A stretch of DNA of 64,000 bases, taken from NCBI RefSeq assembly GCF_003025005.1, contig NZ_PVSS01000002.1, positions 1 through 64,000 of the forward strand. The letters run 5' to 3'. Below, piece by piece: positions 44,425 to 53,625 of this stretch. The notes under the pieces were generated by a model. It had not been told where the DNA came from. It worked only from the letters and a program-made list of their open reading frames with translations, and searched no databases. The position numbers were made by a program, and so were the translations under genes. The stretch's first letter is position 1; every line of letters begins with the position of its first letter. This DNA comes from Brumimicrobium mesophilum (GTDB taxonomy: Bacteria > Bacteroidota > Bacteroidia > Flavobacteriales_D > Crocinitomicaceae).

Positions 44425-45837
44425 ATGAAATTGAATTACAAAGAAAAGCTTAAGCATCCCGTTTTTAAAGTTACACGAGATATTATTACCGAACTAGGAT
44501 TGGAAGCCTATGTTATCGGTGGATATGTTAGGGATTTACTTTTGGAAAGACCTTCGAAAGACATTGATATTGTTGTTGTTGGGAATGGATTAGAATTAGC
44601 TAAAAAAGTAGCAGAAAAGTTACGTGTTAAAAAAGTGACCACTTTTAAGTCATTTGGAACTGCACATTTTATATATAAAGATCTTGACATTGAATTTGTT
44701 GGCGCGCGAAAGGAATCTTACAATAGAGATTCAAGAAAACCAATTGTTGAAGATGGCACACTTGATGAAGATCAAAAAAGAAGAGATTTTTCTATAAATG
44801 CACTGGCCCTTTCATTGCATGAAGACAGTTTTGGTGACATAATTGATCCTTTTGATGGAATAGCAGATTTAGAAAACGGAATTATTCGTACACCATTAGA
44901 TCCTGAAACAACTTATTCTGATGATCCTTTGAGAATGTTGCGTGCAATTCGATTTGCCACTCAACTTGATTTTAAAATTGAAAACGAGAGTTTAACCGCT
45001 ATTAAGGAAAATGCTGAACGTCTTTCGATTATTTCTGAAGAAAGAATCATGGATGAACTCAATAAAATCATTCTAAGTAAATCACCTTCTCGAGGATTTA
45101 AACTTTTGTATTCGACACACCTACTCCATCAATTTTTCCCTGAAATGGTAAATTTAGCTGGAATTGAAACAATCAATGGACATTCGCACAAAGACAATTT
45201 CTACCATACTTTAGAAGTTTTAGATAATATTTCAGAAAATACAGACGATCTATGGTTGAGATGGGCGGCAATTATGCACGATATTGCAAAACCACCAACA
45301 AAAAGATACAATCAAAAAGTAGGTTGGACTTTCCACGGTCACGAAGATTTAGGTGCTAAAATGGTACCTAAATTATTCCGTAGAATGAAATTACCTATGG
45401 ATGCCAAAATGAAATACGTACAAAAACTTGTACGCCTTCATTTACGTCCAATTGCTTTGGTAAAAGGTGATGTTACAGATTCGGCAATTCGCAGGTTATT
45501 GAATGAAGCGGGCGATGATGTGGATGATTTGATGACACTATGTAATGCAGACATCACTTCAAAAAACGATTTTAAGGTTAAGAAATTCAGAAACAACTTT
45601 ATAAAAGTTAAAGAAAAACTTAAAACCGTAGAGGAAAAAGACAGTGTTCGAAATTTCCAACCACCAATTGATGGTAAAATTATCATGGAAACATTCGATA
45701 TAAAACCTTGCGGTGAGATTGGAACAATTAAAAATCGAATTAAAGAAGCAATCTTAGAAGGAGAAATCCAAAACGACTTTGATGAGGCATTTGGAATGAT
45801 GTTAAAATTAGGGGAAGAATTGGGGTTGAAAAGATAG
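44425..45837 (+). CDS. cca: CCA-adding tRNA nucleotidyltransferase with HD domain
   Basis: The start at 44425 (MKLNYKEKLKHPVFKV) matches the family N-terminus and lies just after a perfect -7 box. The 470-residue protein has the class II nucleotidyltransferase head GGYVRDLLLERPSKDIDIVV with the DxD metal pair, KRRDFSINALALSL and DDPLRMLRAIRFATQ, which binds tRNA and nucleotides. A C-terminal HD phosphohydrolase-like domain (HSHKDNFYHTLEVLDN, WAAIMHDIAKPPTK) follows. It builds or repairs the 3' CCA end of tRNAs. A cluster with a pRiA4b-like protein begins 43 bp later. Confidence 0.92.
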   Translation: MKLNYKEKLKHPVFKVTRDIITELGLEAYVIGGYVRDLLLERPSKDIDIVVVGNGLELAKKVAEKLRVKKVTTFKSFGTAHFIYKDLDIEFVGARKESYNRDSRKPIVEDGTLDEDQKRRDFSINALALSLHEDSFGDIIDPFDGIADLENGIIRTPLDPETTYSDDPLRMLRAIRFATQLDFKIENESLTAIKENAERLSIISEERIMDELNKIILSKSPSRGFKLLYSTHLLHQFFPEMVNLAGIETINGHSHKDNFYHTLEVLDNISENTDDLWLRWAAIMHDIAKPPTKRYNQKVGWTFHGHEDLGAKMVPKLFRRMKLPMDAKMKYVQKLVRLHLRPIALVKGDVTDSAIRRLLNEAGDDVDDLMTLCNADITSKNDFKVKKFRNNFIKVKEKLKTVEEKDSVRNFQPPIDGKIIMETFDIKPCGEIGTIKNRIKEAILEGEIQNDFDEAFGMMLKLGEELGLKR

Positions 45838-45879
45838 AAAACTATTAACTTCGCTGATTGTTCAATAGGAAACAATAGT

Positions 45880-46440
45880 ATGGCAGGACTAAAATTTAGA
45901 ATATTACTCGATAGTGTTGAGAAAACAGAAGTTTTTAGAGATATTTTAATCAACGACGATTTTAATTTCGAACATTTTTACAATACTATATTGGATGCTT
46001 TTGGTTTTTCAAATGATCAAATGGCATCCTTCTTTGTGAGTGATGAAGATTGGAATAAAGGAGAAGAAATCTCATTAATGGATATGTCCTTTGGTCAATT
46101 AGACGAAGAAGAGGCTCCGGTTGAAATGAATTCTTTGCTTTTAAAAGAAAGAATCGAAAATACAAAACAACGTTTTATTCTAGTTCACGACTTTTTATCT
46201 ATGTGGATTTTCTTAATTGAACTTCACGAAATTACAGATGAGGAAGTTGAACATCCCCAATTAATTTTAGAGGTCGGTGAAATTCCTCCGGGCATCTTGG
46301 ATAAGGGGCATAAAAATCTAGAAGAAATGAAATTCGAAACAGATCGTGATCCAAACGCGGAAGATTTTGATGATTTCAATGACTTCGATGATGAATTTGG
46401 AAATGGTCAATTCGATAATATTGACGATTACGATATATAG
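45880..46440 (+). CDS. Plasmid pRiA4b ORF-3-like protein
   Basis: The 186-residue product resembles the pRiA4b ORF-3 (IS1096 TnpR-associated) family: an N-terminal FRILLDSVEKTEVFRDILI strand-helix, FEHFYNTILDAFGFSNDQMA, FFVSDEDWNKGEEISL, and WIFLIELHEI. Function is unknown despite the mobile-element name, and no transposase is nearby. The C-terminus is strongly acidic (DDFNDFDDEFGNGQFDNIDD). The methyltransferase gene starts 14 bp later, so this opens a four-gene operon. Confidence 0.78.
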   Translation: MAGLKFRILLDSVEKTEVFRDILINDDFNFEHFYNTILDAFGFSNDQMASFFVSDEDWNKGEEISLMDMSFGQLDEEEAPVEMNSLLLKERIENTKQRFILVHDFLSMWIFLIELHEITDEEVEHPQLILEVGEIPPGILDKGHKNLEEMKFETDRDPNAEDFDDFNDFDDEFGNGQFDNIDDYDI

Positions 46441-46454
46441 TTAGATCAAATAAA

Positions 46455-47168
46455 ATGAACACAAAAGACCCTATCGGTTCCGCTATCTGGGATTTTCATA
46501 CCAACAATAATCCCATTGATATTACAGTGGAATCAGATTTAATCGATGACGATTTTCTACCTATCAATCATTTAATGCGCGAATACACCGACTTTCCTAA
46601 GTTAGAAGCAACAGCCATGAATTTTTGTGAAGGGAAAATTTTAGATGTTGGTGCAGCAGCAGGACCACATGCCAAGTATTTACTTGAAAAAGGTCACGAC
46701 GTTACAACATTAGAAGTAAGTCCAAAAGCTTTTAAATATTTAAACGAAGTTTATCCAACAGCAAAGCACTACTCTACCCCAATCTTAGAATTTAATTCAG
46801 GTAAATACGATACCATTTTATTATTGATGAATGGAATTGGATTAGCTGGCACGTTTAATGAAGTTACTCCATTTTTAAAACATGTTGCCTCCTTATTAGC
46901 GCCTGGAGGAAGTATTTTATGCGATTCTACTGATGTTCAAAATGTATTTGAAGACGAAGAAGGTGGACTTTGGGTTGATTTGAACGCCAATTATTATGGA
47001 GAATTCAAATTTAATATGAAATACAAAGACCATGAGAGTGGCTGGTTTAACTGGGTTTATGTGGATTTAAAAAACCTTGAGGAGTTTGCAAATGAAGCAG
47101 GACTATCATTAACTTTATTAGACGAAGATGAAAATTCATTTTTAGTTCAATTAACAAAACAAGTATGA
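46455..47168 (+). CDS. Class I SAM-dependent methyltransferase
   Basis: The 237-residue protein has SAM motif I ILDVGAAAGPHAKYL, motif II TTLEVSPKAFKYL and a post-motif strand DTILLLMNGIGLAGTF, fitting a class I Rossmann methyltransferase of the Methyltransf_11/25 type. The substrate is unknown. The stop overlaps the ATG of the TraB/GumN gene (ATGA, 47165-47168). Confidence 0.85.
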   Translation: MNTKDPIGSAIWDFHTNNNPIDITVESDLIDDDFLPINHLMREYTDFPKLEATAMNFCEGKILDVGAAAGPHAKYLLEKGHDVTTLEVSPKAFKYLNEVYPTAKHYSTPILEFNSGKYDTILLLMNGIGLAGTFNEVTPFLKHVASLLAPGGSILCDSTDVQNVFEDEEGGLWVDLNANYYGEFKFNMKYKDHESGWFNWVYVDLKNLEEFANEAGLSLTLLDEDENSFLVQLTKQV

Positions 47169-48034
47169 AAAGATTACTGACAATAATTACAAGCTTATTT
47201 TTTGTTGCGCAATTTGGGATTGCTCAAGAAGCAACGACATCTTCACTTTTATGGGAAATTACAGGGAAGAAAGTGAAATCTCCTTCCTATTTATTTGGAA
47301 CAATGCATTTAATTCCAAATGATGATTTTTTATTTCCAGAATCATTACAGGAAAAAGTGAAGGAATCTGACATTTTAGTGATGGAAATTGGCGGATTGAA
47401 CGAACAAATGAAAGCCATGAAATTGATGATGTTGGATTCTGGAACGATGTTCGATAAATTTAATGAAGAACAATTAGATTCTATTTTTACTTATTCGAAA
47501 GAAAACTTAGGTTTTGAAGAAGCACAGATGAGAATGGCTTTTGGAAAAATGAAACCTTTCGTATTATTACAATTGTTTATCAAAGATGCTTTTGGAGAAA
47601 ATCCACAAAGCTATGAGATGTCATTTGAACAAATCGCAAAGGCCGAGGAAATTGAAATTATTGGGTTGGAAACCATTGAAGAACAAATGGGTTTTATAGA
47701 CAATTTAAGTGATGAAGAACAAGTGAAAATGGTAATGGACGCGTTAAAAGATGAAGAGGATGGCGCAGAATCTTCAAGGGAACTCGTCGACATTTACTTA
47801 TCTCAAGATGTGGAAAAAATTCATGAATTTACAACAAGTTCTAACATGAGTTCACCAGAGTTTGAAGAAGATTTCTTAAACAACAGAAATCAAAATTGGA
47901 TCAAACCAATTAGAAAAATAATTAAGAAAAATAAAGCTTTTATTGCTGTTGGAGCGGCTCACCTAGGTGGTCCGGAAGGAGTAATCGAATTATTAAGAGC
48001 TCAAGGATATACTTTAACACCAGTAAAACTATAA
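47165..48034 (+). CDS. TraB/GumN-family protein
   Basis: The 289-residue product has a signal peptide (RLLTIITSLFFVAQFGIAQ) and the family's two GxxH motifs, LFGTMHLIP near the N-terminus and VGAAHLGGPEG near the C-terminus, with a helical middle. TraB/GumN (Tiki-related) proteins are metalloprotease-like proteins of the cell envelope, usually of unknown substrate. It begins within the stop of the methyltransferase gene and ends two bases before the FKBP gene. Confidence 0.9.
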   Translation: MKRLLTIITSLFFVAQFGIAQEATTSSLLWEITGKKVKSPSYLFGTMHLIPNDDFLFPESLQEKVKESDILVMEIGGLNEQMKAMKLMMLDSGTMFDKFNEEQLDSIFTYSKENLGFEEAQMRMAFGKMKPFVLLQLFIKDAFGENPQSYEMSFEQIAKAEEIEIIGLETIEEQMGFIDNLSDEEQVKMVMDALKDEEDGAESSRELVDIYLSQDVEKIHEFTTSSNMSSPEFEEDFLNNRNQNWIKPIRKIIKKNKAFIAVGAAHLGGPEGVIELLRAQGYTLTPVKL

Positions 48035-48036
48035 GC

Positions 48037-48489
48037 ATGAGGTGGATTGGATTTATTTTACTCTTAGCATCAATTTCAAGTTGTACCACGTATTCGGATA
48101 ACGATTTAGAATCATTCGACCAAAAAATTCAGAAATACATTGATTCCACCGGTCTTGACATGGAGAAAACAGAAAATGGCCTCTACTACTCCATTTTGGA
48201 AGAAGGTGAAGGTGAAGAATTTATCAAATACAAAGACCAAGTTACATTTCACTACAAAGGTTCATTTCTAACAGGAAACACATTTCAGGTTATTGATGAA
48301 AATGATCCTTTAAGTTTTAAAGTAAACCAATTAATTATTGGCTGGCAAGATGGCTTAATGATGTTAAAAAAAGGTGGTCGAATTCATTTAATCATCCCAC
48401 CGCAATTGGGTTATGCCGATAAAAGTTCGGATGTTATTCCCACAAATACGATATTAGAATACAAATTAACGGTTTTAGATGTGCAGTAG
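48037..48489 (+). CDS. FKBP-type peptidyl-prolyl isomerase, lipoprotein
   Basis: The 150-residue product has a lipoprotein signal (GFILLLASISSC) and an FKBP domain: DQVTFHYKGSFLTGNTFQVI, SFKVNQLIIGWQDGLMMLKKG and IHLIIPPQLGYADKSS..IPTNTILEYKLTVLDVQ. The order and the VIxGW-like IIGWQDG segment are typical. It catalyses cis-trans isomerisation of prolyl bonds in proteins of the cell envelope. It ends the operon, and a strong terminator lies about 240 bp downstream. Confidence 0.92.
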   Translation: MRWIGFILLLASISSCTTYSDNDLESFDQKIQKYIDSTGLDMEKTENGLYYSILEEGEGEEFIKYKDQVTFHYKGSFLTGNTFQVIDENDPLSFKVNQLIIGWQDGLMMLKKGGRIHLIIPPQLGYADKSSDVIPTNTILEYKLTVLDVQ

Positions 48490-48810
48490 GCTTGCCCTAC
48501 TAAGGCATGCCTACATTGCACACATGCCTACCGCCCACTGTTAACCATAAATTTATCACCATTCCAACACTATTGCGAAACCTTAAATTCAACCGCAATA
48601 TACCACCGCGTTTCAAAACAGAATGTGATACCAAATTCACAGGGGAATTACAAAACACAATTAAATTATCATCCAATAAAAAAATCGTAGATTTCTATTT
48701 TTCAATATTATTTCCATAAAACCCAAAAAGGACGCACAATTCGTGCGTCCTTTTTTAATATATCTTTCATTACTGTGAGCTTAATGCCCTCGGTAGCTTA
48801 AAATTAACTC
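48490..48810. other. Gene-free interval between convergent genes
   Basis: The left part shows a 9-bp direct repeat, CATGCCTAC (about 48505 and 48523). The centre is AT-rich with a frame (48507-48719) that has no recognisable product. The right part is a strong terminator hairpin. Confidence 0.5.
48725..48755. terminator. Bidirectional hairpin terminator
   Basis: The 13-bp stem AAAAAGGACGCAC/GTGCGTCCTTTTT around the loop AATTC is flanked by T-runs on both strands and separates the convergent FKBP and GAPDH genes. Confidence 0.88.
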
Positions 48811-50262
48811 CTAGTAATAAATCAATCTTCTCACTTTAGCTACATATTTAGCTAAACGAATAACTTGTTTAGTATATCCAAACTCATTATCATACCAAGT
48901 GTAAAGCACTACGTTTTTCTTATCATTTGAAACAATTGTTGCTGGCGAATCAAATACCGAACAGCAAGTGTTTCCGATGATATCGCTTGATACCAACTCT
49001 TCATCAACTGAGTAATGAATCTGGTTGATTAAGTTTCCATTTAATGCTGCATGCTTAACTGCCTCATTAACTTCTTCTGTAGAAATTTCTTTATCCAATT
49101 CTAAAGATAAAATTGCTAAAGAACCATTTGGCGTAGGTACACGAACAGCATTTGCAGTTAATTTATCTTCTAAATCAGGAATAACTTTAGTTACCGCTTT
49201 ACCAGCTCCAGTTGATGTAATAACCATGTTGATTGCAGCAGAACGACCTCTTCTTGGTTTTTTGTGCATGTTATCCAACAAGTTTTGGTCATTTGTATAA
49301 GCGTGAACAGTTTCAATATGTCCTTTCTTTACACCAAACTTATCATTAATTACATTCAATATTGGTGCAATAGCATTGGTTGTACAAGATGCTGCAGAGA
49401 AAATCTTAGTATCTTCCAAATTTAACGTTCCTTGGTTAATTCCATAAACAATATTTGGAATTCCTTTTCCTGGAGCTGTTAAAATAACACGAGATGCTCC
49501 TTTTGCTTGAAGGTGTCTTGATAAACTTTCTTTATCTGTAAAAACTCCAGTGTTGTCAATAATTAAAGCATTATTGATTCCATATTTTGTATAATCGATA
49601 TCTTCTGGATTTTTGGCTTCAATCATTTGAACCTTCATTCCGTTGATATTCAATACTTCATTTTCAGCATCAACGTCAACTATTCCGTCAAAAGCACCAT
49701 GCACAGAATCATTCATAAACAATGCCGCACGTTTTTCGATTATTGCTGGATTAACATCTCTTGTTACAATTGCTCTAAGTCTCAATTGTTGACCTTTACC
49801 AGCTTGTTTAATTAATTCACGCGCAGCTAATCTACCAATACGACCAAATCCAAACAAAACCACATCACGAGGTTCAGTTTTTGCTTTATCTTGACCAATA
49901 AAATCTTTTAATGTTTCTTTTAAAAACTCAGTTGAATTATTGTATTTGTCTTTTGACTCATTGAATTCATAAGCCAAACGACCGATATCTAATTTAGAAG
50001 GTGCTAAATCAATAGATAACAATGCTTCTGCCATATCTGATGTAGTGTAAACATCGATTGGTTTTTGAACTACCTTGCGTGAATAGTCATGCAAGTTCAT
50101 TATTTCAGAAACCGTTAATCCTACTAGGTGGTTTCTAAACAATACTAACTCCACTCCCTTGTCATAAAGAAGTTGACCGGTTTTACTAGCTAATTTTACA
50201 GCTGCTCTTTCTCTTTTAACATGAGCATCTAACTGTTCTTCATACCCGTTTGAAGTATCCAT
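48811..50262 (-). CDS. gap: Glyceraldehyde-3-phosphate dehydrogenase with N-terminal extension
   Basis: The C-terminal 350 residues form a GAPDH: the Rossmann motif VVLFGFGRIGRLAAREL, the nucleophile Cys in SAASCTTNAIAPIL, the conserved KPRRGRSAAINM loop and the end YDNEFGYTKQVIRLAKYV. It interconverts glyceraldehyde 3-phosphate and 1,3-bisphosphoglycerate. The first 130 or so residues are an extension absent from ordinary 335-residue GAPDHs and mostly helical (NGYEEQLDAHVKRERAAVKL). Cofactor preference cannot be read safely from the IVTRDVNP region. Its start lies 45 bp from a terminator that ends rpoD. Confidence 0.92.
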   Translation of the reverse strand: MDTSNGYEEQLDAHVKRERAAVKLASKTGQLLYDKGVELVLFRNHLVGLTVSEIMNLHDYSRKVVQKPIDVYTTSDMAEALLSIDLAPSKLDIGRLAYEFNESKDKYNNSTEFLKETLKDFIGQDKAKTEPRDVVLFGFGRIGRLAARELIKQAGKGQQLRLRAIVTRDVNPAIIEKRAALFMNDSVHGAFDGIVDVDAENEVLNINGMKVQMIEAKNPEDIDYTKYGINNALIIDNTGVFTDKESLSRHLQAKGASRVILTAPGKGIPNIVYGINQGTLNLEDTKIFSAASCTTNAIAPILNVINDKFGVKKGHIETVHAYTNDQNLLDNMHKKPRRGRSAAINMVITSTGAGKAVTKVIPDLEDKLTANAVRVPTPNGSLAILSLELDKEISTEEVNEAVKHAALNGNLINQIHYSVDEELVSSDIIGNTCCSVFDSPATIVSNDKKNVVLYTWYDNEFGYTKQVIRLAKYVAKVRRLIYY

Positions 50263-50307
50263 ATTCTTAATTTATTGTTTGATATTTTTATTGATACATA
50301 TAAAAAA

Positions 50308-50331
50308 GGGGCTGCTAATAATAGCAGCCCC
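50308..50331 (-). terminator. Rho-independent terminator after rpoD
   Basis: The perfect 10-bp stem GGGGCTGCTA/TAGCAGCCCC has a 4-base loop. On the minus strand it is followed by TTTTTT, eight bases after the rpoD stop. Confidence 0.92.
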
Positions 50332-50339
50332 CAAATTTC

Positions 50340-51206
50340 TTATCCTAAATAAGCCTTCAAAAGTTTGTTTCGCGAAGTGTGTCGCAACCTCCTAATAGCC
50401 TTTTCTTTAATCTGTCTTACTCGCTCTCTAGTTAAGTTGAATTTAGATCCAATCTCTTCTAAAGTTAATCCATGGTTCATTCCAATTCCGAAGAACAAAC
50501 GAATGATTTCACGTTCTTTATCAGTTAATGTTGAAAGTGAACGCTCAATTTCTCTTTGCAAAGATTCAGCCATCAATAAAGTATCTGCCTTTGGTGAATC
50601 ACCGTTAGCCATAACGTCCATCAATGTTCCTCCGTCTTCATTAGCCGATAATGGTGCATCCATAGATACGTGACGACCCGAAACGTTCATACTTTCTTTA
50701 ATCTTATCTTCTGGAACTTCCAAAGCCTCTGCCAATTCCTCAGCTGAAGGTGGACGTTCGTATTCTTGTTCTAAACGAGAAAATGCTTTATTGATTTTGT
50801 TCAAAGAACCTACTTGATTCAAAGGCAAACGAACAATACGTGCTTGTTCTGCCAATGCTGACAAAATAGATTGACGAATCCACCAAACTGCATAAGAGAT
50901 AAATTTGAATCCACGAGTTTCATCAAATTTCTGAGCCGCTTTAATCAAACCTAAATTACCTTCATTAATTAAATCTGGAAGTGTAAGTCCTTGGTTTTGA
51001 TACTGCTTTGCTACTGAGACAACGAATCTAAGGTTTGCTCTGGTCAATTTTTCTAAAGCGCGTTGGTCTCCTTGTTTGATCTTTCTTGCCAACACAACCT
51101 CTTCATCGGCTGTAATCAATTCTTCCTTACCAATGTCTTGTAGATATTTATCTAATGATTGACTTTCGCGGTTAGTAATCGACTTCGTAATTTTAAGTTG
51201 TCTCAT
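50340..51206 (-). CDS. rpoD: Primary RNA polymerase sigma factor, short Bacteroidota type
   Basis: The 288-residue protein has sigma-70 regions 1.2 ([20 protein letters not shown]), 2 ([20 protein letters not shown], then [20 protein letters not shown] and [10 protein letters not shown]), 3 ([20 protein letters not shown]) and 4 ([20 protein letters not shown], helix-turn-helix). It lacks the long N-terminal region 1.1, as expected for the Bacteroidota housekeeping sigma factor, which reads the -33 TTTG / -7 TAnnTTTG promoter. The gene has such a promoter itself and is bounded by terminators on both sides. Confidence 0.96.
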   Translation of the reverse strand: MRQLKITKSITNRESQSLDKYLQDIGKEELITADEEVVLARKIKQGDQRALEKLTRANLRFVVSVAKQYQNQGLTLPDLINEGNLGLIKAAQKFDETRGFKFISYAVWWIRQSILSALAEQARIVRLPLNQVGSLNKINKAFSRLEQEYERPPSAEELAEALEVPEDKIKESMNVSGRHVSMDAPLSANEDGGTLMDVMANGDSPKADTLLMAESLQREIERSLSTLTDKEREIIRLFFGIGMNHGLTLEEIGSKFNLTRERVRQIKEKAIRRLRHTSRNKLLKAYLG

Positions 51207-51249
51207 GTTTTTTTAATCCTTATTTAATATAATGTGAAATAAAGTTCGG

Positions 51250-51281
51250 CAAATTTACACCAATAAAACTATTCTACAAAA
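51250..51281 (-). promoter_or_regulatory. Consensus Bacteroidota promoter of rpoD
   Basis: On the minus strand, TTTTG (51281-51277) is separated by 19 bp from TAAATTTG (51257-51250). This is the textbook -33/-7 arrangement, 43 bp upstream of the rpoD ATG. Confidence 0.8.
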
Positions 51282-51334
51282 TATAAGTGAGTGCAAATTT
51301 TAAATATGTTAGTAATTGAATTCCTTCAAATAGA

Positions 51335-51366
51335 AACGCCCTCAAACAAACTTGTTCAAGAGCGTT
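51335..51366 (-). terminator. Hairpin terminator after the HtrA gene
   Basis: A stem of at least 13 bp (AACGCTCTTGAAC with GTTTGAGGGCGTT, including wobble pairs) around a short loop lies 25 bp after the HtrA stop. Its T-tract (TTTCTATTTG) is weak. Confidence 0.65.
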
Positions 51367-51390
51367 AATGTACGAATAATTATTGAATTC

Positions 51391-52866
51391 TTACAATCCG
51401 AATCCAACATAATCTTTTTTACCACTTTCAGTCATTATTTCTAATAAGACTCCTTTTTGATCTTTGCGTTTCAGAAACTCTGTTAACTGCTCAACACTTG
51501 TGACTTCAACATTGTTGATTTTTGTAATAATTATTCCCTTAGATAAACCTATCGATCTTAACTTCCCAGATGAAATAGATGATATTTTAACTCCATTTGA
51601 AATATTCAATTCTTTTTTCTCAGAGTTTGTTAACTCTGCAAATGATGCGCCTAAAGCAGAATATTTTTCAACATCTTCCTTAGAAGTCAAATCGGTATTT
51701 CCATCTATGTTTTTTAATAGCACATCTTTCGTGATTACATCACCATCTCTTCTTAATGTTAAAGTAACAATATCACCAGGTCTTCTTCTTCCAATCTCTT
51801 CTTGTAATTCTGCCACTGAGTTAATTGGTTTACTTCCTACCTTTAATATAACGTCTCCTTCCTTAACTTTTGCTTTTTCTGCTCCAGAATCAGCATTTAC
51901 TCCAGCTACATATAGTCCTTGGGAATCAGAAAGGTTTTTAGCATCAATTAATTCTTGTGTTACTTCTTGAATTTGGACTCCTAAGAATCCACGTTGAACC
52001 ATTCCAAAATCAATTAAATCACTCATAATTTTTGCAACTAATCTTGAAGGAACAGCAAATGAATAACCTGCGTAGTTACCCGTTTGAGAAGCAATTGCCG
52101 TATTTATCCCTATCAATTGACCTTGAGTATTCACCAAAGCACCACCTGAATTCCCAGGATTTACCGCCGCATCCGTTTGAATGAATGATTCAATTGGCAT
52201 AATCTCCTTATTTTGACTTCCTATAATATTGATGTTTCTTGCTTTTGCAGATACAATTCCAGCCGTTACCGTTGAGTTCAAATTAAATGGATTTCCTACA
52301 GCCAATACCCACTGCCCTACTTTAACATCATCGCTATTGGCAATTGGTATAGCTCGCAAACCAGTTTTGTTAATTTTTAGAACTGCAATATCCGTTGATG
52401 GATCTGTTCCTACAACCTCTGCATCATAAGTTGTGTTGTTATTTAACGTCACTTGAATTTCACTAGCGTTTTGAATTACGTGATTATTGGTGACGATATA
52501 TCCATCTTGAGATACAATTACACCAGAACCAGAACCACTACCATATTGTTTTCGTTCTCGACCAGAACCTGGTCCATAAAAGAATTCCAAGAAAGGATCT
52601 CTTTGCACATAAGATTGGACAACTTTAGTTTTAACGTGAACGACAGAATGTACACTTTCTTCACTTGCTTTTGTAAAATCCAATTTTCCATCCAATTCAG
52701 ATGAAACAAAATTAACATTAGATACTGGAGCGCCTAAATTATTATTTGAATAGCCATTTGCATCAAAATTATCGTTCAGTTCTGATGTATTCAACATAAA
52801 AAACACGCCCAAAGGCAATAGTCCTCCAAGGACTCCTAAACCAATAGATTTTATATTCTTTTTCAT
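51391..52866 (-). CDS. htrA: Periplasmic HtrA/Deg serine protease
   Basis: The start at 52866 (MKKNIKSIGLGVLGGLLPLG) gives a better signal/anchor than one 21 bases upstream. The 491-residue protein has a trypsin-like domain with the catalytic triad visible as TNNHVI (His), STDIAVLKI (Asp) and PGNSGGALV (Ser), followed by two PDZ domains (RGFLGVQIQEVTQELIDAKN and later ISSGKLRSIGLSKGIIITKI). It degrades or refolds damaged envelope proteins. It is upstream of rpoD on the same strand but separated from it by a hairpin terminator and a promoter. Confidence 0.95.
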   Translation of the reverse strand: MKKNIKSIGLGVLGGLLPLGVFFMLNTSELNDNFDANGYSNNNLGAPVSNVNFVSSELDGKLDFTKASEESVHSVVHVKTKVVQSYVQRDPFLEFFYGPGSGRERKQYGSGSGSGVIVSQDGYIVTNNHVIQNASEIQVTLNNNTTYDAEVVGTDPSTDIAVLKINKTGLRAIPIANSDDVKVGQWVLAVGNPFNLNSTVTAGIVSAKARNINIIGSQNKEIMPIESFIQTDAAVNPGNSGGALVNTQGQLIGINTAIASQTGNYAGYSFAVPSRLVAKIMSDLIDFGMVQRGFLGVQIQEVTQELIDAKNLSDSQGLYVAGVNADSGAEKAKVKEGDVILKVGSKPINSVAELQEEIGRRRPGDIVTLTLRRDGDVITKDVLLKNIDGNTDLTSKEDVEKYSALGASFAELTNSEKKELNISNGVKISSISSGKLRSIGLSKGIIITKINNVEVTSVEQLTEFLKRKDQKGVLLEIMTESGKKDYVGFGL

Positions 52867-53010
52867 ATTTATTATTTTATTAATCATTTTTTCTACGTCA
52901 ATAATAACTCCAAAACTTATTTTTTATGCATGTTGTCATGTTAAATGATGTTAAGCACATTATTCATTCTTTTTATGTACTTTTGTGAAGCTTTAGACCA
53001 TTAAAAATTA

Positions 53011-53625
53011 ATGAAAAAAATACTCTTATATTTAATACTTTTACTTGCGGGTGTTGGAATAGGTTACCTTCTAAATTCCACTTTACATAACAGCGAATTA
53101 GATCAAAAAGACCCTGAAACTGTTTACGTTGAAAAAATCAAGAAAAAGATAGTTCGTGACACGATAAAAATCAAGAAATACATTGATGTTCCCTCTCGTG
53201 TTGACTCTGTATTTATTTCAGATACGGTTTATCTTTCAGACAGTTTAATTACTGATGAAGAAAATAAAGAATTCCTTTCTACTGAAGAAGATGGTAGCGA
53301 AGAAATCATTATTATGGAAGAGATGATTTCTCAAAGAACGATTTCCTTAACTTCTATTCCTAATGATTCAACGGATGTTTCTGAAATTTTGAATTTGAAA
53401 AGCAGCTCATTTTCTAAAGATATCATTGTAGAGTTTTGGCAGAGTCCGCTAAATTTAACAGGTTATGAATTAACAAGAAATAGACTTAAATTATTTGGAT
53501 TTAATCCAAATGAAGTTATCACTTTACAAATTGACAAAAATGAAGAACAGATTTTATTGAACGCTGAATCAATGAGCTTGGTTCTGCGAAAAACGAAACA
53601 ATTTAAGACACTGAAATTAAGATGA
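53011..53625 (+). CDS. Membrane-anchored protein of unknown function, coupled to dapF
   Basis: The 204-residue product has one N-terminal membrane segment (ILLYLILLLAGVGIGYLL) and a soluble part with alternating charged strands (VEKIKKKIVRDTIKIKKYID) and an acidic middle (EENKEFLSTEEDGSEEIIIM). No family is recognised. Its stop overlaps the dapF start (ATGA, 53622-53625), implying translational coupling with lysine/peptidoglycan precursor synthesis. Confidence 0.7.
   Translation: MKKILLYLILLLAGVGIGYLLNSTLHNSELDQKDPETVYVEKIKKKIVRDTIKIKKYIDVPSRVDSVFISDTVYLSDSLITDEENKEFLSTEEDGSEEIIIMEEMISQRTISLTSIPNDSTDVSEILNLKSSSFSKDIIVEFWQSPLNLTGYELTRNRLKLFGFNPNEVITLQIDKNEEQILLNAESMSLVLRKTKQFKTLKLR

Noticed and set aside
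45438-45953. 171-residue minus-strand frame over cca
   Set aside because: It is a shadow of the cca reading frame, rich in Ser/Phe/Ile as expected from antisense AT-rich codons, and overlaps a well-supported gene.
45880-46440. Mobile element suggested by the pRiA4b ORF-3 / IS1096 family name
   Set aside because: No transposase, inverted repeats or target duplication surround it. It lies in a housekeeping operon.
48507-48719. 70-residue frame between the FKBP gene and GAPDH
   Set aside because: No recognisable domain; proline- and asparagine-rich sequence consistent with chance in AT-rich DNA.
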